NCBI GenBank assembly: GCA_028698305.1
Contig: JAQVDN010000002.1
Location: forward strand, 62,001 to 126,000
Source: Candidatus Altimarinota bacterium
GTDB taxonomy: Bacteria > Patescibacteriota > Gracilibacteria > BD1-5 > UBA6164
DNA: 64,000 bases
Direction: 5' to 3'
In this document: in pieces, positions 32,201 to 43,247 of the stretch
How positions within the stretch are numbered: position 1 is the first letter of the stretch
How the letters are laid out: every line of letters begins with the position of its first letter
The notes under the pieces: generated by a model
What the model was told of the DNA's origin: nothing
Database searches by the model: none
Seen by the model: the letters and a program-made list of their open reading frames with translations, nothing else
Position numbers and translations under genes: made by a program

Positions 32201-33521
32201 ATGTACCATTGAAATAATACCAAGTAGTTCCATTATTTTTTGATATCTGGTATGTTATTGATCATTGATTTCAACCTCATAAAATATTTGAAACAGAAGA
32301 TATCAAATTTCATACACCATAATTAAAACTACTAATTGGTTGAACAAAAGGACTTGTACTATCATAATCAACTCTAAGAATCTCTAAAGCATCACTTATA
32401 TATGATGATATATATAAATAATTTCATACTTTAAATATACCATCAGCTCAATCAAGTAATTGAGATGCTGCATTATGTAATATCTTTGTTATATAAACTG
32501 GTGTTGCTGGATTAGTTATATCAACTACATTTACTGCATCATTTCAATACGATGTAATAAATAATTTATTTCAATCTACTAGTAAATCTCTTGGATTTGT
32601 TAAACTATAATTTCATCAACTTATATTTGTAACTTCTGTTGGTGATAATGGATTACTTATATCGATTACCATAACTGAAGCATTTAGATATGCTGAAACA
32701 TATGCATAGTTTCAACTTATCTCTACATGATGAGCTCAGTTTAGTCTAGTTGTTTGACGAAGTTCAGTTACAAATGTAGGACTTGCAGGATTAGATATAT
32801 CCATAACAGCAAGTGAATCTCTATCATAAGCTGCAACATATGCATAATTTCATACTACTTTTACATCTCTAGCTCAATTTAAATTTCAATTATTAACTCT
32901 ATAAGTTCAAGTTATACTTGGAGAAGCAGGATTTGTTACATTTATAACTTGAAGTGCATCATATGTATCACATACAACATAAACATAATTTCAAGATTTT
33001 GTTATTCACCTTGCTCAATTTAAAGTTGTTCAATTAACAATTTGTCATGCAGCGGTTGGGCTTGCTGGATTAGCTACATTTATTATTTGAAGAGCATCAC
33101 TTACTTGTGAAGCAACATAAAGATAATTTCAATCTTTTACTATTCAAGCTGCTCAATCTAACCTAATAGTTCAATTATTATTTAATATTTGAGAAACAAG
33201 TGTTGGTGATGTTGGATTAGATATATCTAAGATAGTTACTCTATCTCATAAATAACTAGTCATATAAGCATAATTTCAATCTACAACTACATCATATGCT
33301 CAATTATATGTTGTTCTATTAGTTATTCTTCATTGATGACTTAATGTGTTTTGATTTAATTCTAAAACACTAGAATTAAAATTAAAACTAGTATTATCTG
33401 ATAATGTATAATCTCATGAATTATCAAATTCCCATGTATTAGTTGCTGCAAAAGTTTGATTTAGATTTAAAAAAAGAAATATAAAAAGTATTTTTATTAA
33501 ATTTAATATTTTTTTGTTCAT
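29265..33521 (-). CDS. Giant secreted protein with LVIVD repeats and LamG-like domain
   Basis: A 1418-residue secreted protein. The signal peptide is residues 1-26 (FLNLNQTFA). About residues 60-395 hold seven beta-propeller-like LVIVD repeats of roughly 45 residues, each with GNYAYV, then a Val/Ile-Ile-Asp/Asn stretch and NP.SPT. A Concanavalin/LamG-like region follows (about 520-760, ending [22 protein letters not shown]). A cadherin-like segment is near 960 and further beta-rich parts carry into the C-terminus. This is a display or adhesion protein of the cell envelope. No sorting signal was seen at the end. Confidence 0.8.
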
Positions 33522-33664
33522 TTTTGCTGTTTAAATTCTATAATTATTTTATTTAGATAATAATAAAAAATGAAGAAAAATAAAATAATTTTATATTTTT
33601 CTGTTGATTAAAATAATAAGCATTTTTTAAATATAAAAATAGAAGAAACTATTACTAATTTCTT

Positions 33665-35722
33665 CTATAAATTATTTAAAAAATAAGATAAATCTATTAT
33701 TTCTATTTTTAATTTTTCTGCTTTTTCAAGCTTACTTCAAGCTTTTTCTCAAGCAAGTAAAAAATCTGTATTTTTACTTACACTACCTACAAATTTTCAT
33801 CAAACATCTTCCAGTTTTTTTGTAAGTTCCTCACGAGAGAAATCCATAAAACTTCAAGTTATACACATAGTTTTATTTCTAAAAATAGAATTTCAAATTA
33901 TTTGTTTTTCTTCATAATAAGTTATGTTTATTATTTCTATCAATTCACTAATTATTTTTAGGTGATTTTCACTTGTAAAATAATAAATTACATTTTGTCA
34001 TATTTCAGGTCATATATCTTCTAGATTAGTTAAATCCTCAATAGTATAAGAAAAAAATAGTAAATCTGTTTTACTTTTAAATAATTTTGAAATAGTTTTT
34101 GCAGTTTTTTTACCAACTCAAGGAATACTTAAAGCAGTTAAAAAAGTAGTTATATCCATATTTTTTGCATTTTCTACTCAAAGGATCAAATTATTAACTG
34201 ATTTTTCTTTAAATCATTCAAGTTCCAAGATTTGTTCTCTCTTTTCACTTATTTTAAATATATCTACTAAATTATGAATAATTCATAACTCTAAAAATAA
34301 TTCTACTTGTTTTTCACCAAATCAATCTATATCAAATCAAGTCTTCCCTACTGCAAAAACTAGTTTTTCACTATGTTGAGCTGGACAATCAAAAGTATTT
34401 GGACAATAAAATCTAACCTTATCAGTATCTTTTAATAAGCTTGTTTTACAACTAGGACAATATTTTGGAGTTTCTATTTTTTCAAAATCACCCCTATTTA
34501 TAGAATCATTTTTTACAACAGAAATTATTTTTGGTATAACTTCTCCTGCTCTTTTTATAAATACACTATCTCATATCCTAACATCTAGCTTTTCAACTTC
34601 TTCATAATTGTGAAGTGTTGCTCTCTTAACTATAACTCATCATATATTTACAGGTTCTAGATTTGCAACTGGGGTTATAGTTCAAGTTTTACCTACTTGA
34701 TGATCAACACTTATTATCTTAGTTGTTAATATTTCAGCTGGAAATTTATATGCTATAGCATATCTTGGATGATGCTCTGTCCAGCCAATTTGTTCCCAAA
34801 GACTTATGTCATTTACTTTTAAAACAAGTCAATCTATATCAAAATCTATAGTTTTTTTTGTATCACCAAAATTTTCTATTGCAGAAATTATTTCTTCAAT
34901 TCAATTTAAACATTTAAAATAGCTAGATATTTCAAATCATAAATCTTCTAAACTTTTTATAACATCAAAATATTTATTTACATTAACTTCATTTACATAA
35001 TCATCAAAATTTGCTAGATCATAAGCAAAAAATTTAAGTTTTCTTTGTTTTGTGATACTAATATCTTTCATCCTCAAACTACCACTTGCTGCATTTCTAG
35101 GATTTGAAAAAATCTTAGTTCAATCAAGTTTTGCTTTTGAATTTAATTCTTCAAAAACACTATTTGGCATAACTACTTCTCATCTCACTTCTAGATGTTC
35201 TTTATATGAAATAGTTTTTGGAATATTTTCTATTTGTAGAACATTTTGTGTTACATCTTCTCACTCTATACCATTTCATCTAGTTATAGCTTGAACAAAT
35301 TCTCCATTTTTATAAATAAGTTCAACTCATAATCAATCAAATTTAAATTCAAGACAATAATTTATTACATCTAAATAATTATCTAGATTTTTTTTAACCC
35401 TTTCATCAAAATCCCTTAAATCCACTTCATTATAAGTATTATCTAAACTTATCATAGGTCTAGAATGAGCTATTTTTTCAAAAGTTGATTCTAAAATATC
35501 TGATCAAACAAGAGAAGTTTGTTTAAAATCAGATTTATATTTCTCTTCTAAATATTCAAGTTTTTTAAATAAGATATCATATTCACTATCTGATATAATT
35601 GGCTCGTCTTTGTTATAATACAAATCACTATGATATGATATCAAACTTTGTAAAACTTTGATATCTTCTTTTTTTAGTGAATTATTATCTAAATTTATGT
35701 ATTTTTTTGATAGTTCTAACAC
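33665..35722 (-). CDS. ligA: NAD-dependent DNA ligase
   Basis: A 685-residue ligase sealing nicks in replication and repair. The adenyl-accepting Lys is in EFKFDGLGVELIY (about residue 117). Domain order is complete: Ia region (YHSDLYYN and ISDSEYD at 30-50), nucleotidyltransferase, OB-fold, a zinc finger with four cysteines (about 405-430, CPSCKT and CPNTFDC), helix-hairpin-helix repeats ([13 protein letters not shown]) and a BRCT domain ([12 protein letters not shown]) at the end. The start is GTG at 35722; an ATG three bases upstream is out of frame. Confidence 0.94.
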
Positions 35723-36037
35723 ACCATTTTTGTTAAAAAATAAATAAACAAAATATAATATATAGTTAAAAATAATTATTTTTAGGCTTAAATAAGATAA
35801 AAAATAGTATTTTTACTAGTTTTTAACATTATAAAAAAGAGTCATTTTTTTTGTATACAAAAATGATACAAAATCCCTATTTTTAGCTATTATTTTTATG
35901 TACTCATGTATACTTTTTTTATACAAAAATACAAGTTTTTATTAAAAAATCTTTTTTATTTTTAGTATGATTTTGCTCTATTTTAAGCAAAAATATTGTA
36001 TTTTAAAAAGTTTTTACAAAAAAAAGTATTATTTATT
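35723..36037. other. AT-rich gap upstream of the orphan RNA, no gene seen
   Basis: About 315 bases with long A and T runs and repeated GTATAC-like words (for example near 35859 and 35909). No reading frame was found. Confidence 0.5.
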
Positions 36038-36066
36038 TTGAGTTAATTTTCAAAACCTGATATAAT
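36038..36066 (+). promoter_or_regulatory. Near-consensus sigma-70-type promoter
   Basis: TTGAGT, 17 bases, then a perfect TATAAT at 36061-36066. It drives the structured RNA, with a start near 36073. Confidence 0.8.
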
Positions 36067-36071
36067 ATATA

Positions 36072-36530
36072 TGTAAGTTAGTTCTAAGGGACTACATCTT
36101 ACAATCCTTAAAATTAATTTTTTCTCTGTTAGAATGGTACTTGCAAGAATCCAGCAAAATACCTCACACTTTGATTTAGTTTACTAAATCACAAAAATAA
36201 AAACAAAAAGCGGATGATTAGTTGTATTCATTTAATTATTAATAATAATTTAATGATTGGATGAATATAACTAACACCCAAAACAAAAAATCGCAAAAAC
36301 AATTTTGCAAAAATAAAAACAAAAGAGCATGGTGAATAGCTCTATAATAATTACCTAAACAGGGTTAAAATTAGGTGTGCAAATCACTACGAAAATCAAG
36401 GATTAGTTTTTCAAAACCGATCTTTATTCCCCTAAATTAGACTACAAAAAACTTTTTTTATCATTTAGGAAGTGAATTTAGACAATTAATAGCTTGAGTC
36501 ACTATTACCAAATATACTCAAGTTTTTTTT
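36072..36530 (+). ncRNA. Orphan structured RNA, about 455 nt, family not identified
   Basis: The transcript runs from a near-consensus promoter to a strong terminator (hairpin CTTGAGT / ACTCAAG at 36493-36522 with eight T). It has no open frame of useful size. Hairpins include a perfect GATTTAGT..ACTAAATC palindrome (about 36173-36190), a long TTAGTTGTATTCAT / ATGAATATAACTAA stem (about 36218-36273) and CCTAAA / TTTAGG hairpins near 36353 and 36430. Length and isolation would fit RNase P RNA or tmRNA, but their usual sequence marks were not recognised. Confidence 0.7.
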
Positions 36531-36542
36531 ATACCTAAAAAT

Positions 36543-36578
36543 AAAAAAACAGATTTAAATTAAAATCTGTTTTTTTTT
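36543..36578. terminator. Bidirectional terminator
   Basis: AAAAACAGATTTT / AAAATCTGTTTTT hairpin between the orphan RNA and the SDR gene. Confidence 0.75.
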
Positions 36579-36579
36579 A

Positions 36580-37362
36580 TTATCTATATCATCAATCAAC
36601 CATATGGTCTCTTCAAGAATTGTATGGAAGAGTAAGTAATGCTAATATATTTTGAGCTATTTCTTCAGGTTTAGCCATTCTAGCTGACCAAACTTTTTCA
36701 AGCTCTTTTTTCATTTCATCTTCTGGAACTGACTTATTCATATCAGTTGCTATCCAACCTGGTCAGATACCATTTATAAGTATTTGATGATTTTTATGAA
36801 AATCTTCTCATATATTCCTAACCATATTTATCATTGCAGCTTTTGATGCATCATATGGTGCTGAAAATATACCATAACTATCAATTCAATTTGTTGAAGT
36901 AATAAGTACTATTTTTCATCTAACCTCATCTATCAAATCTTGATTAGACATTAAATTTTTTGCATTTTTAAGTGCTAAAAATGTTCAAGTTACATTTGTT
37001 GCAAATACATTATTCCAAAGCTCTGCAGTTTGTTCATCAAATGGAGTATCTGGGCTTATTCAAATAGCATGAACTAGGTAATCAAATCTACTTGAAACTT
37101 TTTTAACTTCATCAAAAAACAATTTTACAGACTCTTCATTTTCGGCGATATAAGGAAAAGATAATACTAAATTATCTTTAGTTGAACTAGATTTTATCAA
37201 ATCTATAGCTTTTTTGGTTTTTTCTTCACTCCTACTATTTGTTATTATAACATTTCAACCAGATTTAGCTATAAGTTGAGCTGTAGCCAATCATATACCA
37301 CTTGATCATCAAGTAATGATACTTGTTGTTCAAGATAAATCAAAAGAAATCCTAGAATTCAT
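36580..37362 (-). CDS. Short-chain dehydrogenase/reductase
   Basis: A 260-residue SDR enzyme. The Rossmann motif is TGGSSGIG (about residues 17-24), the catalytic Ser is in VLITSTNGIDSYG (about 155), the Tyr-Lys pair is YDASKAA (about 170) and the PGWIATDM cofactor region is near 205. This resembles FabG-like 3-oxoacyl-ACP reductases, but the substrate cannot be read. It stands alone between two terminators. Confidence 0.88.
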
Positions 37363-37448
37363 TTTAAAAAAATTAAAAAATAAATTACTATATATTATAT
37401 AGTAATAAAATAAAAATTCAAGTATTTTTTAAAATTTAAAACAAAAGA

Positions 37449-37475
37449 AAAACCAGGCCGAAGCCTGGTTTTTTA
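37449..37475 (-). terminator. Terminator of the 805-residue protein gene
   Basis: GC-rich hairpin AAAACCAGGC-CGAA-GCCTGGTTTT with six T on the plus strand, immediately before the stop at 37478. It is palindromic enough to act in both directions. Confidence 0.75.
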
Positions 37476-37477
37476 AA

Positions 37478-39895
37478 CTATTTTCAAAACTCAATTCAAA
37501 ATTTTTCTCTCAAATTAATAGTTATTTCAGGTAAGACATTATGAGCCATTAAAAATGAGGCTGAAAAACGCATTAACCAATGTTCTGAAAATTTTGGTAA
37601 ACTTTTAAAATTAAATTGCTCTTTTAACATTCATGGTAAATCTAACATAGTTTTTAAATCTTCAACTAAAGCTATAAAATGAGGAGCATTTCATATAGTA
37701 GTTTCTCATCATCAATTTACATTCATAATTATTGATATATTTTGAAGAGATGTATATTTATGTTCTATCTTTTTTAATTCCTCAGGTTTTAATTGTGTTC
37801 ATCTAGCTATTTCAATACATTTTATAAAATTATCAAATTGTCATCTTACATTTGTAGTTAGCCAAGATGATTCAAGTTGTTTTTTTATTTCAGAAATATT
37901 TAATCATTTTCAAATTTCAAAAAGTAAATCATCAAAAATATATGCTTTTGATAATTTTTTAGCCAAACTCATCATTCAAACCCAATTATCAGCAAATTCA
38001 CTAAAAATAAAAAATATCAAAGAATAAATTAAATCTCTAACAAATTGATTTTTATTTCATTTGTATGATACTTCATTTATAGCATTATCAATTTTTTCAT
38101 TACTAAGTTTTTTAATAATATCTTCTATAGAATCTAATCTTGATAATAATGCTGGTACAACATTTCATTGAGCCATTATTACTCAAACAGTTTCTCAAGT
38201 AGAAGAATCTACATATTTTTCAAGTTTAGTTACAAATTCCAAAATTTCTGTTCTTTCTCACTTTTCTGAAATTTCTAAAACTTCTTCTAATTTTTGTCTT
38301 TTATCATCAGCAATATTAGTATTTTCTTCTAAAAAATTTTTAATTCAATTATGTAAATCTAAATTACTAGCACTATTTCTTAAATAAGAAGAAAATAATT
38401 CATTTAATATTTTTGTGCTTCCCAATCAAGTATTATCTCATAAAATATTTTCTTCTGTTGATTCAAATGTTTTCATTAAAGCATTATCTAAACTTAAACC
38501 TTCATTAGTATAACCTAATATTTCTTCCTCCATTTCTTTTAATATTCATCTAATTTCAAAAGGAAATAAGTTTAAATCAGGATTAAAAACTCTTCATCAC
38601 ATTTGAACTAATGTTCTTCAAAAATCAAATGATTTTTGAAGAACATTTTGTGCTCAAGGAAATCATTTTTTTCAATCTTCAGTTTGAAGATAAAACATGG
38701 AAGAAAAAGAATTTTTAAAACTATAAATTATAGGTTTTATAGATAATCTAATTAATTTAAACCACTCACTTTTATCAATTCATAATCTAACAGAATTAAA
38801 ATAACTAGATGAAATTGCCATAAATAATGATTGTAAAAAAAGTCAAGGATACAATACTAATGAATCTTTCAATCAAAATGATTGTATAGCTCAAACAAAT
38901 GCAGGAGCAACATCCAATCAATGAGTATTAGTTATATCCATTGTTGAAGATATAAGTCAAGAACCTAATTCTTTTTTATATTCTTTCTTAAACTTTTCAT
39001 TTACATCAGTTGAAAATTCACTATCTCAAGTTAATCATATATTTATTAATATTTTTATAATATTACTTTTAATTCATACTATTTTTAGTATTTCATTTAC
39101 ATTTTTTCATAAAAAAATATCTCCCATTTTATCAACCAAGATATTTAATTCATGTAAATATTTTCTAGTAAAAACTGCATTTCATTGAGCTAAATTAAAG
39201 AATCTCATAGGTGCCTCCATTGGAGCAAACAATAGAATATGAGATAAATGACTTTGAATTTTATTGTACTTATCAAAATCATTTAAAGAATCGTAATCTG
39301 TTCATAAATTATTTTCAATATCTAATTTTATTTCCTCACTTTTAGGAGTTTTAACTGAACCATCTGCATACCATCAAACAATACTTAATATTCAAACTGC
39401 TTCAGTAATTTCTATCCACATATGATTAAATTCTTCTAAAGATTTTTTTCAAGATCAACTACGAATAAAATTTAATCATATTAGTGCATATAATGCTTCA
39501 TGTGGAAAATGTTCTCAAATTTTTTCAATAGTTTTTGTAACTTCTCAAAAATTTGGAATTTTTTTACTAATTATTTTTAATAAAGTACTTATATATGAAG
39601 AATAATGATTATTATAACTTTTTCATGGTAAATCAATTTTTCATAAGGATGTAACTAAATCAACAAAAACAATAATAATTAATGAATCTATAAACTTAGT
39701 ATCTTCTAATTTTTTTTCTAATTCTGTTTCAGATATTTTTTTTAATTCATCAATACTTTTATTTTCAATTTCTCAAGCCAAAATTTCACTAATAGGTAAT
39801 CAAACTCATGCAATAGTTAGTGTTCAAACTATACTTTTTAAAAAATTTCTCCTAGAAGAATCTACTCATCAATCAATACTCTCTTTAAATCACAT
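37478..39895 (-). CDS. Large exported protein of unknown family, 805 residues
   Basis: The N-terminus has a twin-arginine-like signal (SSRRNFLKSIVGTLTIAG, then a cut site near LAGE, about residue 36). The rest is mostly helical with several short hydrophobic stretches (about 50-70, 240-260 and 360-380) and acidic helices. It shows motifs such as MDITNTHGLDVAPAFVG but no catalytic pattern that I can name. A membrane-attached or periplasmic protein is likely. It is transcribed alone and divergent from the DHH gene. Confidence 0.6.
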
Positions 39896-40014
39896 AATAA
39901 ATTATTTAAAAATAAGACAATGTATTATTTATAGTAACAATTATAGAAAAGTCAAATATTTACAATTATATTTTTTTGGATATACTAAAACATATTTAAT
40001 AAATAATAGTTACA

Positions 40015-40995
40015 ATGAATAAAAATATAGAAAAATTAGGAAAGCTAATAAAAAAATCTGAAAAAATACTTCTTATAAATCATATAAGAATGGATCCTGA
40101 TGCCTTTGGTAGTTTATGAGCATTTTATTATATACTTAAAAAATTATGAAAAAATGTAAAAGCTACTAATGATTTTTTACCACCTGAAAATTTTTCTTTT
40201 TTAGAATCAAGCGATATCATAGAACCTGGTATAAATATATCTGTGTTTAATCCTGATTTAATAATCAGTTTTGATGCTGCAAGTATATGACAACTTGGAG
40301 AAACTTACATAAATTATGAAAAAATATTTAAAGAAAAAGATTTCGTTGTTATAGATCATCATATGACTAATAATTGATTTTGAAGTATAAATATAATAGA
40401 TGATAAATATTCTTCTACTTGTGAACTTGCTTTCGATATAATAGAAAAACTTAAACTTGATAAATATATTACAAAAAAAATAGCTACTCTATTAACTGCT
40501 TGAATACATACTGATACTAATATATTTTACAATCAAAATACATCAAGTCATACATTAAGAATTGCTGCAAAACTTATGGATTTTTGAGCTGATTTTAGAT
40601 CAACAATGTATAATTTTTTTCAAAAATCTAGCTGGGAAAAAACTAAATTATTTTGACTTGTATTTGATAAGATGCAAAAAAGTGAAGGTGGTAAGATAAT
40701 CTGGGTAAATATAAATAAAAAAGATTTTGAAAAAACAAAAACTTGAGACGAAGATACTTCTGGAATAATAAATAGACTTATAAATATAGAATGATGTGAA
40801 ATAGCATTCTTGCTTTATGAGTTGTGAGATGAAGTAAAAACTAGTTTTAGATCAAAAGAATTTAATGTATGAGATTTTTGTGCTGATTTTTGATGATGAT
40901 GACATATGTTAGCTGCCTGATTTAGAAGTAAGAAAAATATGATTGAAATAGAAAAAGAAATACTTGACAAACTACAAAAAAGAATTAAAGTATAA
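40015..40995 (+). CDS. NrnA-like DHH/DHHA1 phosphoesterase
   Basis: A 326-residue phosphoesterase of the oligoribonuclease/pAp-phosphatase type. The metal-binding motifs are NHIRMDPDAFGSLGA (about residue 22), SFDAAS (about 85), IDHHMTNN (about 112) and HTDTNIF (about 165). The DHHA1 end has GGGGHMLAAG near 300. It degrades short RNA or 3'-phosphoadenosine phosphate. A HAD-type gene starts 27 bases after it in the same direction. Confidence 0.9.
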
Positions 40996-41022
40996 TTAAT
41001 TAATATTTTATTAATTATATTG

Positions 41023-41709
41023 ATGCCTAACTTAAGTAATATTAGAGATCACATAAACTCATCTCAAAAAAATGAATCTAGTAATATAGTATTAGCAGAA
41101 GATATAATGAATCTAACATGATTATCTGTTGATGAAATTATATGATTAGCCAAGAGATTATCACTTCTTCCTATAAAAAGAGAAGTTGTTTTAAATGTTC
41201 TTGACTTTGATGATACTCTATATTCTAGATTTAATCAATTACAATTTCCAATATATCAAGATAATAGATGAAGTGAATGAAATAAAGTAATAAGACAAAA
41301 AGGAATAGATAATTTTGTAAGCAAATTTTACAAAAGAAGTTGAGCTGTTATAAAATTATTAACTATATTAGAGAATCAAAATCATAATCATAGATCTATT
41401 ATACTTACAGCTTGAGAAAATGATTTACAAAAACTTAGATGTAAAGCTGTTTGAATAGATTGAAATAAACCAAAAGTTGTAGTAGTAAAAGAAAGTAAAA
41501 ATAAACCAATGAAAATGTTACTTGAAATATTAGAACAAGGATATATTCCAGGTAAGATAATAGTATATGAAGATAGACCTGAATTTTTTTTATGAAATAA
41601 TTGAAGAACTCTTGCTAAAATGCTTGGTATAGAAATAGTTGTAGACCATATATTTTTAAGACAAGATGATACTACAAAGATAGCAAAAATAGATCAAAAT
41701 ATATTTTAA
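41023..41709 (+). CDS. HAD-like hydrolase domain protein
   Basis: A 228-residue protein with an N-terminal helical part. The HAD nucleophile motif is VLNVLDFDDTLYSR at about residue 63, and the motif-II-like Thr is in SIILTAGEND (about 128). The Lys of KNKPMKMLLEIL (about 160) and acidic YEDRPEFF (about 185) match motifs III and IV. It is likely a phosphatase, perhaps on nucleotides or nucleic-acid ends given the adjacent NrnA-like gene. The substrate is unknown. Confidence 0.75.
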
Positions 41710-41741
41710 AAAAGACTTAATTTTTATTAAAGTCTTTTTTA
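41708..41741 (+). terminator. Terminator after the HAD gene
   Basis: AAAAAAGACTTTA-like stem with TAAAGTCTTTTTT and a T-rich tail. Confidence 0.75.
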
Positions 41742-41801
41742 ATTGACAATTTTTAGCTATTTCATATAGTTAATCAGTTTTAAAATATAATTTTTCAATA
41801 T

Positions 41802-43220
41802 ATGAAAAAAACAAAAATCATCGCTACTCTATGACCTGCAACAGATACAAAAGAAAAAATAAAAGCTCTGTATGATGCCTGAATAAATGTGGTAAGATTT
41901 AATTATTCTCATACAAATTATGAGTATTTTACCTGAATCATAAACATAGTAAAAGAATTAAATGAGTCATGAGAAACAAATCTAGGTATAATGGCAGATA
42001 CAAAATGACCAGAAATCAGAACAAAAAAAATAGAAGAAAAAATAACTATTTCAAAAGATGAAATAATATATCTTACAACTATAAATCTAGAAGAAAAAAC
42101 TAAAGATGATAAACAAAAAATAATTTGTGATTATGAATATATAGTTTCTGATCTAAATATATGAGATAAAATTGATATAGACACATGATTACTAAAAATA
42201 AAAGTTATAGGAAAAGATGACTTTAGTTTAACTTGCCAAGCATTAAATAATCATGTAATTTGATCAAAAAGACACTTAAATTTACCTTGAGTTAGATTAA
42301 AGTTACCTTGAGTAACTCAAAGTGATAAAGAGGATTTAAAATTTGCAGTTTCTATGTGAGTAAATTTTATAGCTATGAGTTTTGTTAGAAATAGAGAAAA
42401 TATAATTGAAATGAAAAATTTTTTAAAAGAAATAAATGCTCCTAGATGAATACAAATAATATCAAAAATAGAAAATAAAGAAGCACTTGATAATATAGAT
42501 GAAATAATAGATGAAAGTCATGGTATAATGATAGCAAGATGAGATTTATGAGCAGAAATAGCTTTTGAAACTCTTCCAATAATTCAAAGAGAAATAGCTA
42601 CAAAATGTAAAAAAGAAGGTAAATTCTTCATAGTTGCAACTCAAATGCTTGAAACCATGATTACAAATCCAATTCCTACTAGAGCTGAAGTTACAGATAT
42701 ATTTAATGCAGCAATGCAAAAAGCAGACTGCACTATGTTGTCATGAGAAACTGCAGCATGAAACTACCCTATTGAGGCAGTAAAAACTATGTCAAATATA
42801 TTAGAATACACAGAAAGCCAAATAAAATACAAACATGATTATTTTGAAAAAAATATCTGAGATGATGAAGATTTAAAAATGATTATTAAAAATGCAGTTA
42901 TAACAGCTGAAAATATAGATGCAAAAAATATAATAATTTTTACAAATTCTGGATTTATGGCAAAGGCTGTAGCAGCATTTAGACCAAATATGCATGTTTT
43001 TGCATTTACATATGATGATAAGATAAGAAAAAAAATGACTATATTATTTTGATTAAAAACATTTTTAATAGAAAAATCAAATAATGATAAAAACCTAGAA
43101 ACAGCAATTAAAACTCTACAAGATAAAAAATTACTTGAAGCTTGAGATAAGATAGTAACAATTTATGATATAGAAAAAAATGGTAAATTTATACCAAGTA
43201 TACAAATAATAACAATATAA
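41802..43220 (+). CDS. pyk: Pyruvate kinase
   Basis: A 472-residue glycolytic enzyme turning PEP and ADP into pyruvate and ATP. It shows TKIIATLGPAT at the start, NYSHTNYEYF (about 32), MADTKGPEIRT (about 63) and then the signature ISKIENKEALDNIDEII near 220 with catalytic Lys. IMIARGDLGAE (about 245) and ATQMLETM / TRAEVTDI (about 285-300) complete the barrel. The C-terminal effector domain is shorter than in E. coli. It has its own terminator. Confidence 0.95.
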
Positions 43221-43247
43221 AAAGAAGACTTAAAAGTCTTCTTTATT
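43219..43247. terminator. Shared terminator of pyk and the RND operon
   Basis: Hairpin AAAGAAGACTT / AAGTCTTCTTT lying at the pyk stop and inside the end of the converging RND gene, T-rich on both sides. Confidence 0.8.

Noticed and set aside
36140-36500. Group I intron in the orphan RNA (AATCCAGC and AGACTACA look like Q and R elements)
   Set aside because: No host gene is interrupted, the spacing is wrong, and the partner strand of R is not present.
36072-36530. Calling the orphan RNA RNase P RNA or tmRNA
   Set aside because: Length fits, but the conserved RNase P blocks and the tRNA-like ends of tmRNA were not found.
43219-43247. Separate terminators for pyk and the RND operon
   Set aside because: A single hairpin lies in the overlap of the converging genes and serves both.
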